Origin: a virus
DNA: 33,153 nt
Direction: 5' to 3' (one strand)
IMG/VR virus record: IMGVR_UViG_3300027778_000007
Coordinates: 1-33,153 of that record
Below the pieces are notes generated by a model. The model was not told the origin of the DNA, made no database searches, and saw only the letters and a list, made by a program, of their open reading frames with translations. Positions 8,223 through 15,544 of the stretch are shown piece by piece. Position 1 is the first letter of the stretch; each line of letters begins with the position of its first letter. The translations under genes were made by a program, and so were the position numbers.

Positions 8223-9083
8223 CTACTTGGGTTTGCTCCAGAACTTCTCTTTGTGGATTGCGCTGGCGATACTGTAAACCACTTCACGATCACCTTCACG
8301 GAACTGAAGGTTCATGTTAGCGAGACGAGTCAGCGTACCGGCTACGGTATTTTGCAGCTTGGTATCAGAGATCGGAGCGATCACTTTATCAATGACTTCG
8401 TTCAGCTTATTCGACTTCCACAGCAAATCGTGATAGTAACGGAACGTCACCATCGAGTCGCTCATCTTGAAGCATTCTTTTAGGTTAGTGTAAAGAATGC
8501 CAGGACAAGCCTCTGAAAGCTGCTTCGCCGAATCCAGTTTCTCCAGGCGACCAAACACCGTGTCCATTTCAGCAATGTAGTTATGGACGTGGTTAGGGAA
8601 AACGGTTTCGCTAACGTTTTCCAAACAAGCGAAATTCACCTCAGGATTTTTCCCTAACTCCTGGATTTCTTTAACGAAGTTCTTGTGCTGTTCCACTGCC
8701 ACCATCAGCCTGAGTTTAACACGGTCGAATTTCTCCCGCATTTTACCCAAGAACTCTTTCCATGAGTCGCCATGGAAATCGTAGTTGTCCAGTTCACTGT
8801 GATATTTGACTTTATTAAAGATGGTCAAAATAGAACCAGTCTTAACGGTGAAGATAAGCGGCTTGCTTTGGAACAATCCTTTAAACTTCCTAACAATCCA
8901 CGCACAGAACTGTTTGATTTTGTCAATAACCGTTTGGACAATCCCTTCGCTACCATTGACGTCGTTGAAACCGATGACGTCGTTGGCGTACAACTGCCCT
9001 TGGTAATAACGAAAGGCGTAGCTTTCAACCCCGGCCAGTGAATCAGCAATACCCTGGTTAGTGAGTTCGAAATGTTGATCCAC
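8223..9083 (-). CDS. Probable virion or ejected protein, paralogue 2 (GTG start)
   Basis: A 286-residue protein. The start is a GTG at 9083, preceded by AAGAAGG and lying one base after the TAA of gene 9085-9927; a longer upstream reading would overlap that gene extensively. Residues 20-35 (ESYAFRYYQGQLYAND) and IDKIKQFCAWIVRKF are nearly identical to paralogue 1, whereas the helical C-terminal two thirds diverge. Same-module, different-body architecture suggests the N-terminus is a shared targeting or assembly signal. No enzyme motif is seen. A terminator follows at 8191-8218. Confidence 0.8.
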   Translation of the reverse strand: MDQHFELTNQGIADSLAGVESYAFRYYQGQLYANDVIGFNDVNGSEGIVQTVIDKIKQFCAWIVRKFKGLFQSKPLIFTVKTGSILTIFNKVKYHSELDNYDFHGDSWKEFLGKMREKFDRVKLRLMVAVEQHKNFVKEIQELGKNPEVNFACLENVSETVFPNHVHNYIAEMDTVFGRLEKLDSAKQLSEACPGILYTNLKECFKMSDSMVTFRYYHDLLWKSNKLNEVIDKVIAPISDTKLQNTVAGTLTRLANMNLQFREGDREVVYSIASAIHKEKFWSKPK

Positions 9084-9084
9084 G

Positions 9085-9927
9085 TTACATCCTTCTTGGC
9101 ACAATGGCCGCGATAGCGTTGGCGACACGCCGCACATCAGAGTAACCCATGGCTTGTGTCCAACTGGTTTTAAACAACTCGCGATACTCTTTCCACGCAT
9201 CACGGTATTCAGAGATGTCGTCGCGAATGTTATCCAGGCTAACACCACTGCGACGCACCGCTTCTTCAGCAGGACGTTTACAAGTACGGAAGATGTAGTT
9301 CTTGGTGGCGAGGATACACAGGTCACCGAACAGATCCCAAGAGCGCGGATCGATCACAGACAGGTTATCGTCGTATTCCAAGATCATCTTACCTACCATG
9401 GAGAACAGCGGATTGGTCATCCCCTCAATCACAAACGAGTTGTGGCCGTTCATGTGGATGGTGGTGAACGAGGTTGGCATGGCGCGGCTACTCTGAAGAC
9501 TGTCGAGTACACCGCTCAGCATTTCGTTCATTACACCCTGTCCACAGCTTGATGCCGAGGAGTTCAAACCCAGCACACCCGTAACTGAGTTCATGGAACC
9601 CAGGTACACTTCCGTCACGTTAACGATGTGGCGACCGCCCGTGATGTGCATCGGGCACTTTACTTCTACACAACCATTACCCATGTCGCGAACACGACTG
9701 CCGTACAAGTCAATGTATTCGGTTTTACCGCCATTGATTTTGCACGACGGAAGTACCGACGCATGGATAACTTTTTCACGTATGCCTTGTTCAACTGTGG
9801 TCTGATCAATGTGATCGTACCAGTTACCCATGAAGTTGCCGTTGGGATTCGTAAAGGCAAGCTCCAGGAGATACTGGTCGATGTCAGAGTTCTGAACCAT
9901 GTTGATGGCATGATCGACGCAGCTCAT
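9085..9927 (-). CDS. Hypothetical protein, 280 residues, first gene of minus-strand block
   Basis: The first gene of the minus-strand operon, with an AGAGGAT ribosome site before ATG 9927. The protein has a Cys/Ser/Gly-rich stretch (LNSSASSCGQGVMNEM) in the middle and a helical, charged C-terminus (ISEYRDAWKEYRELF). No membrane segment or catalytic motif is recognised. Its TAA is one base from the GTG of paralogue 2. It is transcribed divergently from 10038 across a 110-base A/T-rich gap. A virion component is possible from its neighbours only. Confidence 0.75.
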   Translation of the reverse strand: MSCVDHAINMVQNSDIDQYLLELAFTNPNGNFMGNWYDHIDQTTVEQGIREKVIHASVLPSCKINGGKTEYIDLYGSRVRDMGNGCVEVKCPMHITGGRHIVNVTEVYLGSMNSVTGVLGLNSSASSCGQGVMNEMLSGVLDSLQSSRAMPTSFTTIHMNGHNSFVIEGMTNPLFSMVGKMILEYDDNLSVIDPRSWDLFGDLCILATKNYIFRTCKRPAEEAVRRSGVSLDNIRDDISEYRDAWKEYRELFKTSWTQAMGYSDVRRVANAIAAIVPRRM

Positions 9928-9982
9928 GCTATTTATCCTCTGTGATGACTGTCATAGCATTTATAATAGAATTAATCTGAAA

Positions 9983-9999
9983 CCTATATCATCTGGGTA
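9983..9999 (+). promoter_or_regulatory. Weak match to the early-type promoter motif
   Basis: CCTATATCATCTGGGTA matches 12 of 17 positions of TCTATATTACTTAGGTG. It lies about 40 bases before the first gene of the plus-strand block (10038), in the divergent gap between 9927 and 10038. This spacing is shorter than for the stronger copies. It may be a weaker or differently timed promoter. Confidence 0.4.
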
Positions 10000-10037
10000 G
10001 TATAAAAGTATTTAAACCATTTCCTTAGGAGACAACC

Positions 10038-10367
10038 ATGAAACCTGTTAATCGTCGTGAGGGATTCGATGTCGTTATCGATACTCCTCGTACTGTGGAT
10101 GAAATGAGTTCACAAGAAAAACGCTATTTAGATGTGCTTGAGTTTTTGCAAGCTACAAAAACACTGTATCGCATATTGCTTAATAGGCCCAATGTTAAAC
10201 AACATACTAAAGCTGAAATCCGTACCGCACTTTACGCAATGGATGATGTCGGTGATATGTTAAGTCGTAACTCTTCTATCAAAGAGTTAGATGATGGTTG
10301 GCGTATCGTGCAGAAACATTTCAACAACTACGCGAACTTTTCTAAGCGGACAAGAAACCGGAGATAA
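10038..10367 (+). CDS. Hypothetical protein, 109 residues
   Basis: A small charged, helical protein of unknown function that opens the plus-strand block. A strong AGGAGA lies five bases before the ATG. The C-terminus is basic (SKRTRNRR), and the middle contains a helix (QEKRYLDVLEFLQATKTLY). The next gene begins two bases after its TAA, so the two are probably coupled. Confidence 0.8.
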   Translation: MKPVNRREGFDVVIDTPRTVDEMSSQEKRYLDVLEFLQATKTLYRILLNRPNVKQHTKAEIRTALYAMDDVGDMLSRNSSIKELDDGWRIVQKHFNNYANFSKRTRNRR

Positions 10368-10369
10368 AT

Positions 10370-10999
10370 ATGAGCATTCTGGATGTACTGGAGGATTACA
10401 ACGGCACCGTTCACCGGATGTCAGAAAGTCGTTTCGCGTTAACCTTTTGGTTTGCCCTTCCTGAACGTGATGGAGCGGGTGAACTCAAAACGGTGTTCTT
10501 TGCAGATGCTACCAACTGTAATCGTTTCGCTGCGGAACAAGCGCATGACAGCTTCAAGCCCACGGTTTATAACCTGGGCAAACCGCAATACAACGAGCAG
10601 TTTAACTTTGCTTCTTATGGAGTGATCTCTACCGATCTTCGCGAAGCATTTAAACACCGTTTATTGCATCCTACCCGCTCAGTATTGAAAGGGAAGATCT
10701 TAACACGTTCAGAAATTAATGAACGCATTAAGCAAGGTCTGGTGGTGGTAATGGTTCAACGGGATTATGACGGGGAAGAGGTGTGTTTCTTTACCGACAA
10801 TCATATATTCGGCTATACCATTTTGCCATCAGACTTCGTGGCAACAAGTTTTAATTCACCTATCAGAGTTTCTACTGATGTGGTGGAAGCCGGCTACATT
10901 ACCAGCGTCGATGAGTTCCTGGCAGCATACGGCGCTAATAAAAAGATCTTGTGGGATATTAATGGGCTGTTGGATGAACTCAATATCCCGGAGGAATAA
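10370..10999 (+). CDS. Hypothetical protein, 209 residues
   Basis: A soluble mixed alpha/beta protein that I do not recognise. Its ribosome site (GGAGA) lies within the end of the preceding gene. The N-terminal half has beta-like stretches (FALTFWFALPERDG, GLVVVMVQRDYDGEEV), and the C-terminus is acidic (LDELNIPEE). It sits between a small charged protein and a small lipoprotein in the same closely spaced operon. Confidence 0.75.
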   Translation: MSILDVLEDYNGTVHRMSESRFALTFWFALPERDGAGELKTVFFADATNCNRFAAEQAHDSFKPTVYNLGKPQYNEQFNFASYGVISTDLREAFKHRLLHPTRSVLKGKILTRSEINERIKQGLVVVMVQRDYDGEEVCFFTDNHIFGYTILPSDFVATSFNSPIRVSTDVVEAGYITSVDEFLAAYGANKKILWDINGLLDELNIPEE

Positions 11000-11001
11000 T
11001 T

Positions 11002-11214
11002 ATGAAAAAGTTACTGCTTTTGTTAGGGGTGTTATTAGTAGTGGGTTGTGATGCTCGGAATGTGGTCAATGACAATTATCTTGTTGAGCACTCCTGTATT
11101 TACAGCGGACAATTTATTGAAAAGAAAAACGCTGCCACCGTGTACATTTACAACTGTCGCGATTGGCCTTATAAACCACGTGTGATGTCAGACTCTCTGA
11201 TCCGTTCTGAATAA
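11002..11214 (+). CDS. Small lipoprotein, 70 residues
   Basis: The N-terminus MKKLLLLLGVLLVVGCDARN is a classical lipoprotein signal: two Lys, a Leu/Val core and the lipobox VVGC, with Cys16 as the lipidated residue. Asp at +2 often favours retention in the inner membrane. The mature part is only 55 residues and has two further Cys residues (HSCIYSG and YNCRDW), possibly forming a disulfide in the periplasm. A GGAGG site precedes the ATG. Phage lipoproteins of this size serve as outer spanins or superinfection-exclusion proteins; it lacks the proline richness of typical outer spanins, so the role is open. Confidence 0.8.
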   Translation: MKKLLLLLGVLLVVGCDARNVVNDNYLVEHSCIYSGQFIEKKNAATVYIYNCRDWPYKPRVMSDSLIRSE

Positions 11215-11252
11215 CAATAAATGGGGTGGTCAACACCCTAAAGGAACTCCCT

Positions 11253-11612
11253 ATGCTTATCTATTTATTCGTTGCAGTGACGGCACTCCTTGTAGGTGGC
11301 TTTGTTTATGCGCTGATTGCCGTTTATCAGCAGGATGAAAACATCCGTAAAGCTATTACCGTGATTCGCGATAATCGCATTTCTGTTCGCGTGGTTAAAG
11401 GTAATTCGACCTATAACTTCCGCCTACCCTACAAAGAGTTTTCCATGGGTTTGTCTGATGACACTATCAGATGTTTGGTGGATGAAGCGGTGATTCGCGC
11501 CGTTCACGCCAATAAACCGGGTAAAGAAAAAGTGGAACACAACTTTTCTATTACCTCTGATTATGCCAACGAAGCAAACCGCTTCCACGCGCGCCGTATT
11601 GCAACAACATAA
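11253..11612 (+). CDS. Single-pass membrane protein, 119 residues
   Basis: The start is placed at ATG 11253, with AAGGA eight bases upstream; a GTG at 11226 in frame lacks support. Residues 2-24 (IYLFVAVTALLVGGFVYALI core) form an N-terminal transmembrane helix. The rest is a soluble domain of about 95 residues with basic character. No family is recognised. It lies between the lipoprotein and a second membrane protein, so the three may act together at the host envelope. Confidence 0.75.
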   Translation: MLIYLFVAVTALLVGGFVYALIAVYQQDENIRKAITVIRDNRISVRVVKGNSTYNFRLPYKEFSMGLSDDTIRCLVDEAVIRAVHANKPGKEKVEHNFSITSDYANEANRFHARRIATT

Positions 11613-11621
11613 GGAAATCAG

Positions 11622-11840
11622 ATGCACGCTATCCTTTTAATACTTGCAGCAATCACCGCTTTCCTCCTGGGTCATACCACCGCGTCTTATCAACAGGTAA
11701 AACGTCGGGCAGAGTTAGCGGGTCGCCGAGACGAGCAGTTAAATCTCTCTGTTAAGCAGGTCAAGAAATATTTGATCAAAGCTTCTGTGTGCGCAGTGAT
11801 CGTTAATGGGTTAAACGTGATTTACAATTTCATTCTTTAG
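11622..11840 (+). CDS. Small two-helix membrane protein, 72 residues
   Basis: Residues 3-20 (AILLILAAITAFLLGHTT) form a hydrophobic N-terminal segment, and residues 53-72 (KASVCAVIVNGLNVIYNFIL) form a second one. A basic hydrophilic stretch (RRAELAGRRDEQLN) joins them. An AAGGAA lies before the ATG, nine bases after the previous stop. The size and topology would suit a small envelope-remodelling or holin-like protein, but nothing identifies it further. Confidence 0.7.
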   Translation: MHAILLILAAITAFLLGHTTASYQQVKRRAELAGRRDEQLNLSVKQVKKYLIKASVCAVIVNGLNVIYNFIL

Positions 11841-11860
11841 TTCTATTCGGGAGAAGTAGA

Positions 11861-12181
11861 ATGAGTACCATGTTTAAGCGCCGTAAACCAAAGATCCCCC
11901 ACGATGCACTTTGTGAAGATCTCAAGCAAACTATTATTGCGCTGAAGATACGGGTCGACAGCCAACGGGTGCTAATCAAACACCTTAAAAAGATGAGCCG
12001 CAATGAGTTGGTATTGCTGGTAAGTCGAACCAGATCAAAAGAGATTCTGCGCACTCTGCGATCAGAAATCGTAAAAGCGCAGCGATTGGACGCGATACTG
12101 CGTGGCTATAAAGATCGGTATCGTGCCGCACACGGTCAACTCTACAAGAAGTTTCTTGCTCGACAGGAAATGCTTAAATAA
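11861..12181 (+). CDS. Basic helical protein, 106 residues
   Basis: A Lys/Arg-rich, almost entirely helical protein (KRRKPKIPHD at the start, LRTLRSEIVKAQRLDAILRG in the middle), consistent with nucleic-acid binding or a coiled coil. A GGGAGAAG precedes the ATG. A second in-frame ATG three codons in could also serve. No homologue is recognised. It is the last gene before an 80-base gap containing a hairpin. Confidence 0.7.
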   Translation: MSTMFKRRKPKIPHDALCEDLKQTIIALKIRVDSQRVLIKHLKKMSRNELVLLVSRTRSKEILRTLRSEIVKAQRLDAILRGYKDRYRAAHGQLYKKFLARQEMLK

Positions 12182-12204
12182 GTTTTAGTTAAAAAATAAT
12201 CTGA

Positions 12205-12230
12205 CACTGCAGAGGGAAACCTCTGTGGTG
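12205..12230 (+). terminator. Hairpin between genes, possible terminator
   Basis: CACTGCAGAGG pairs with CCTCTGTGGTG around a GAAA tetraloop, with two mismatches. It is followed by CCTGTATATTTGTTTTA, a loose U-rich tail rather than a clean U tract. It separates 11861-12181 from 12263-12643 and may be a leaky terminator or processing site. Confidence 0.5.
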
Positions 12231-12262
12231 CCTGTATATTTGTTTTAATAATGGGGTGTCAA

Positions 12263-12643
12263 ATGATTAAGATTAAAATGGATTGGATAAGTGAAATCGG
12301 TAATCGATCTCGTGAAGTCATTATGGTTCAGGATAAGTTCTTTATTGTTGAGTTGACAGGTAAGGCGGAAGAACCGACAGAATTAGAAGCACTGCAGTTG
12401 CTTAACCGAGTGCTTGACTCTTATCGCAAGTTTATTAACAGCCCAGAACACGCTACGATGACGCGCCTCAAAGTTATTGATGTTGAGTATTACTGGGATT
12501 GGGAAAAGGACAAGGAGAGTGGGGAATCGAAAGGTTCTTTGTTTGACTATCCAAGTTTTAATGGTGTAGTCGGAATGAAATACTTTACTCGCGCTCACGC
12601 CGAACAATTGTTGCCTATACTTAAAGAGGAATTTGGAAAATGA
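12263..12643 (+). CDS. Hypothetical protein, 126 residues
   Basis: The start is placed at ATG 12263 because GGGGTG lies five bases upstream; the in-frame ATG at 12251 has no ribosome site. The protein is acidic and soluble, with an aromatic segment (VEYYWDWEKDKESGE). The end overlaps the next gene by four bases (ATGA). It is not recognised. Confidence 0.75.
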   Translation: MIKIKMDWISEIGNRSREVIMVQDKFFIVELTGKAEEPTELEALQLLNRVLDSYRKFINSPEHATMTRLKVIDVEYYWDWEKDKESGESKGSLFDYPSFNGVVGMKYFTRAHAEQLLPILKEEFGK

Positions 12644-13155
12644 GTAATATTCGAAAACTGAATGACATTCTTACCTGGGTTCAGCATGGCGAACAATATG
12701 TAGATCGCTTGCACGGTAATCTGACAGCCGTTGTAAAAGAAGCTTACTGCGCGATCCGTGCTGCGGTTAAACAGGAAATGACCAACCTGCCTGAATTGGA
12801 CGGGTTGGTAAAAAGCATGAAGATCATGCAGCAGCAGGGAAGCAACCCGTATAACGGCTACGAGCGCAGTGTTTTGATCGACCGTTCCAGAGAACTGCGT
12901 CAGGGTTTGTGGATTCAGCGTTGTAATTACCTGAACGCACTGAAGGCCCAGGAGCGCACGCTAAGCGCCAAGCTAAGGCATTCACTGGATGTCAGGGCAA
13001 ACGACTGGCCAGCGCTCACCCGCTTGCGTGGTGAGCTGGATGCGGTACGTGGTAAGATCACAGCAGTGGAAGAAGGTGAAGGCAAAACTTTCTTTAAACA
13101 ATCCATGATCAATGAAGCCATTGATCTGAACAAATTCTACGCGGGAGAATGGTAA
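12640..13155 (+). CDS. Hypothetical helical protein, 171 residues
   Basis: A mainly helical protein with a long predicted coiled-coil-like region (NYLNALKAQERTLSAKLRHS, then LRGELDAVRGKITAVEE). It is coupled to the previous gene by ATGA and to the next by TAATG. No enzyme motif or membrane segment is seen. Together with 13155-14015 it may form a small complex of coiled-coil proteins, which is an inference from pairing only. Confidence 0.75.
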   Translation: MSNIRKLNDILTWVQHGEQYVDRLHGNLTAVVKEAYCAIRAAVKQEMTNLPELDGLVKSMKIMQQQGSNPYNGYERSVLIDRSRELRQGLWIQRCNYLNALKAQERTLSAKLRHSLDVRANDWPALTRLRGELDAVRGKITAVEEGEGKTFFKQSMINEAIDLNKFYAGEW

Positions 13156-14015
13156 TGAACACTGTATCTGAACAAGAATTTAAGATTTACCTGGAAACTG
13201 TCTACCGGTCAATGGGTAAAGACCAAGCTAGTTTGCTCGGGGAAACGATAGTAGGTCTTTACAACGCGTTAAATTGGGGTCTTCATGAACAACAAGAGGT
13301 CGTTGAAGTTACCGCAAAGCTGAATGAATACCTCCAGTCCGGTGGTTTGTTTGGACACAACAGAAACTATGAGTTGTTGCAGCAAGTCAAGGCTTCAACT
13401 TGTGTTCTGACAAAACGTCTTGGTGCGCATCAGCAGGAGTACATGGGGGCGATTGCGGAGCATCTGGATCTGTTGACTCGAACTCACGACGCGGTGAGGG
13501 CTTCGGCTACCTCGGTCATGGATATTTCTAAGCTGATGCAGTTACAAGAAACTTTTAATCGGGTCAAAGAAGATTACGATCGTCGTAACCGTTTAACCGA
13601 TGAGCGTTATTCCTATCGCAATAGTGAACTGCAACGGTTGGAAAAGAACAACGCCTTTATGCGTAAGATGTTAAACGCTGAAGAGCAAAGAATCAAACCC
13701 GCTACCACTACGATCAGAAGCCGTCGTAATGTTATCGTGGCTGAGTTCTCTGGTCTTACTCTTTACATCGATGTGGGGGGAACCAAATTATACGACAGCT
13801 TAGCGGCGATGATTGCCGGTTATTGCTATCAGGATCTTTTCCCTCTTTACGGAGAAGGCATGGATAACAAGATCACCACCGGTGAGGTTCGTCAGCTATC
13901 TGTTTGTTTCAAACATGTAGGTGAAGGCAAAGGTGAAATCGTATTTCAGGAAGTGGCTGATGCCGAAACCATCAAGTCATTTGAAGATACACTTTACAAC
14001 AGAAAAGCGGAGTAG
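13155..14015 (+). CDS. Coiled-coil protein, 286 residues
   Basis: The start is placed at ATG 13155, seven bases after GGGAG, overlapping the upstream TAA as TAATG; an ATG at 13149 is too close to that site. Residues about 100-180 form a long charged coiled coil (NRVKEDYDRRNRLTDERYSY, LQRLEKNNAFMRKMLNAEEQ). The last 90 residues look like a separate alpha/beta domain (NVIVAEFSGLTLYIDVGGT). The family is not recognised. Confidence 0.75.
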   Translation: MNTVSEQEFKIYLETVYRSMGKDQASLLGETIVGLYNALNWGLHEQQEVVEVTAKLNEYLQSGGLFGHNRNYELLQQVKASTCVLTKRLGAHQQEYMGAIAEHLDLLTRTHDAVRASATSVMDISKLMQLQETFNRVKEDYDRRNRLTDERYSYRNSELQRLEKNNAFMRKMLNAEEQRIKPATTTIRSRRNVIVAEFSGLTLYIDVGGTKLYDSLAAMIAGYCYQDLFPLYGEGMDNKITTGEVRQLSVCFKHVGEGKGEIVFQEVADAETIKSFEDTLYNRKAE

Positions 14016-14020
14016 CAGTT

Positions 14021-14299
14021 ATGGCTAAGAAGTTGTTAGAGATTTGGCAGGAAGGTACTATCCTGTTGATTAAGGGTAAGTTGGCTTGGTTGGTTGATGT
14101 AACCAGTAAAGAAGAGATGTCCCATGCAGATGCAATGGATATCGCTAACCACATCATGCTCTATCAGGAAACGTTAGATGTACCTGATAACAGTGTGGGT
14201 TGGGTAGTGAAGTACAACTACGAAGGTGAAGGTGAAGGTGAAGTTATCGATATCGAACCATTAAGTGCTGAAGTATTAGCGACTATCAATCCTTCCTAA
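14021..14299 (+). CDS. Hypothetical acidic protein, 92 residues, with EG repeat
   Basis: A small acidic protein with a beta-rich N-terminus (EGTILLIKGKLAWLVDV) and an EGEGEGE tract at about residues 68-74 encoded by GAAGGT repeats. GGAG lies nine bases before the ATG. It is the last gene of this operon and is followed by a strong terminator at 14308-14333. Function unknown. Confidence 0.7.
   Translation: MAKKLLEIWQEGTILLIKGKLAWLVDVTSKEEMSHADAMDIANHIMLYQETLDVPDNSVGWVVKYNYEGEGEGEVIDIEPLSAEVLATINPS
14222..14243 (+). repeat. GAAGGT hexamer tract
   Basis: Three perfect GAAGGT units followed by GAAGTT lie within gene 14021-14299 and encode alternating Glu and Gly. The number of units could vary between related phages by slippage. 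Confidence 0.7.
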
Positions 14300-14307
14300 C
14301 ACGTGAT

Positions 14308-14333
14308 CCTACCCTCCCGTAAAGGAGGGTAGG
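14308..14333 (+). terminator. Intrinsic terminator
   Basis: A perfect 10-bp stem (CCTACCCTCC with GGAGGGTAGG) encloses a six-base loop and is followed by TTATCATATTTATT. It ends the plus-strand block that began at 10038. Confidence 0.85.
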
Positions 14334-14658
14334 TTATCATATTTATTAATTTTTAATTGCGTTATGTAATCTTATGGATTCCTTTGGGGGAAACCCCAGG
14401 AAGGGGGCTATTCACCTTACTTACTATATATTACTATTATTACTAATTACACTAGGTAATAGTAAGGTGAATCATAGTAAGAGAGACAAGAACACTACTA
14501 CCTACTCTAACTCCGTAAAAGGGGTTAGGGAGAGGTTAACTTGAAAAAGATTATAGATCTATATTACTAAGGTGTAGTAACCGTAATAAAACAAAACTCT
14601 ATTGCTTATTAAGAGTAGGGTGTGTAATCAATTTAACAAGGATAGGAGGAGATGTTTC
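14334..14658 (+). other. Non-coding leader/control region with hairpins
   Basis: No gene is supported in these 325 bases. They hold a G/C hairpin with a GAAA loop (14379-14402), an 11-bp inverted repeat TTCACCTTACT/AGTAAGGTGAA (14411-14421 and 14461-14471) around an A/T-rich core containing TATATTACTATTATTAC, several ACTACTA-like units, and the early-type promoter at 14558-14574. The inverted repeat could be an operator or an RNA stem. It probably isolates and controls the 14659 transcription unit. Confidence 0.6.
14558..14574 (+). promoter_or_regulatory. Early-type phage promoter motif
   Basis: TCTATATTACTAAGGTG is nearly identical to the elements before phuZ and the shell gene. The core TATATTAC is the known phiKZ early-promoter signature. 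It lies about 85 bases before ATG 14659 and downstream of a terminator, as expected for the start of a new transcription unit. Confidence 0.75.
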
Positions 14659-15102
14659 ATGCAAGAGGTCATTAACACCGCTGAAGACTTGGTATTCGTA
14701 ATTAAGCGGGATGTCAAGGAAGTGGTGAATAACGTTAATCATATCCGTAACGTTGAAGACATTGGTTTAAAGACCATGGCGAAATTACACGGAATCTTGA
14801 TGGACTGTAAAGCCATGCTGCAAACCGCGGACCGTTTCTTGAACCGTGTTATGGACGTCGAGGTTGTACGTCTGGAGTATCGTCGTTTTACCGTGTGGTT
14901 AGAGGAAACCAAAAACAAGGTTGTGGAGATCTTGGAACTGGACAAGGTGATTACCGTAGCAGACTGCGAAGCGTTGGAACAGCAGGAGCCGTGGTATCAA
15001 CCTATCATGAATACCAAAAGCATGTGTGGTGGGCTGTTGACCGTGTTAGCTGTTGCAGTGGTCATCACCATCATCTCAAACTTAGTACGTATTCTGGCAT
15101 AA
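14659..15102 (+). CDS. Tail-anchored membrane protein, 147 residues, probably early
   Basis: The start is ATG 14659, nine bases after a strong AGGAGG; an upstream in-frame start at 14602 has no such site. The first 115 residues are helical and charged (VIKRDVKEVVNNVNHIRNVE). Residues about 122-144 (GGLLTVLAVAVVITIISNLV) form a single C-terminal transmembrane segment, giving a cytosolic domain anchored by its tail. It is the first gene after an early-type promoter. Early membrane-anchored phage proteins may act at the injection site or on host membranes; no homologue is recognised. Confidence 0.8.
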   Translation: MQEVINTAEDLVFVIKRDVKEVVNNVNHIRNVEDIGLKTMAKLHGILMDCKAMLQTADRFLNRVMDVEVVRLEYRRFTVWLEETKNKVVEILELDKVITVADCEALEQQEPWYQPIMNTKSMCGGLLTVLAVAVVITIISNLVRILA

Positions 15103-15120
15103 CAACTATAAAGAGTAAGA

Positions 15121-15528
15121 ATGGATAGTAATAAACGCGGTACTGGAAAGAACACCCCCTATCTAAACGTAGGGGAATACTTTAATGAATACCTGGGGGT
15201 GCGTACATTAAGTTTTGTCCACCCCTTTACTCATAAACCGTTTGTGCTTTTAACGGATGTAAAGCCCCAGCACGTTTGGGGAGCAGAGGAGAGGCAGCTT
15301 TACTTAGAGAACATAAACGATTTATTGGAGTTATACGCCCACGAGAAAGCGAACCCCTATATCGGTCAGTATGAAGCAGGCAAGGTCGGCAAGAACATCA
15401 GCTTTAAGTATTCCAACGAAGCGTTGATTCAACACCTCACCTTTAAGACAGAATTCAACTGGCTCACTAATCTAACCATGCAGCGGCACAACCGTTGTAT
15501 GCGCTTACTAACTATCGTTACCATTTAA
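15121..15528 (+). CDS. Hypothetical protein, 135 residues
   Basis: A soluble protein of unknown function, rich in aromatic residues (YFNEYLGVRTLSFVHPF) and His. The ATG follows AAAGAG by five bases, 18 bases after the previous stop, so it is probably in the same early unit as 14659-15102. No membrane segment or catalytic motif is seen. Confidence 0.75.
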   Translation: MDSNKRGTGKNTPYLNVGEYFNEYLGVRTLSFVHPFTHKPFVLLTDVKPQHVWGAEERQLYLENINDLLELYAHEKANPYIGQYEAGKVGKNISFKYSNEALIQHLTFKTEFNWLTNLTMQRHNRCMRLLTIVTI

Positions 15529-15544
15529 TCAAAAGGACATTATC

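Noticed and set aside
9084-9326. Longer N-terminus for the protein ending at 8223
   Set aside because: It would overlap the 280-residue gene by over 240 bases, while the GTG at 9083 has a ribosome site and restores the paralogue alignment.
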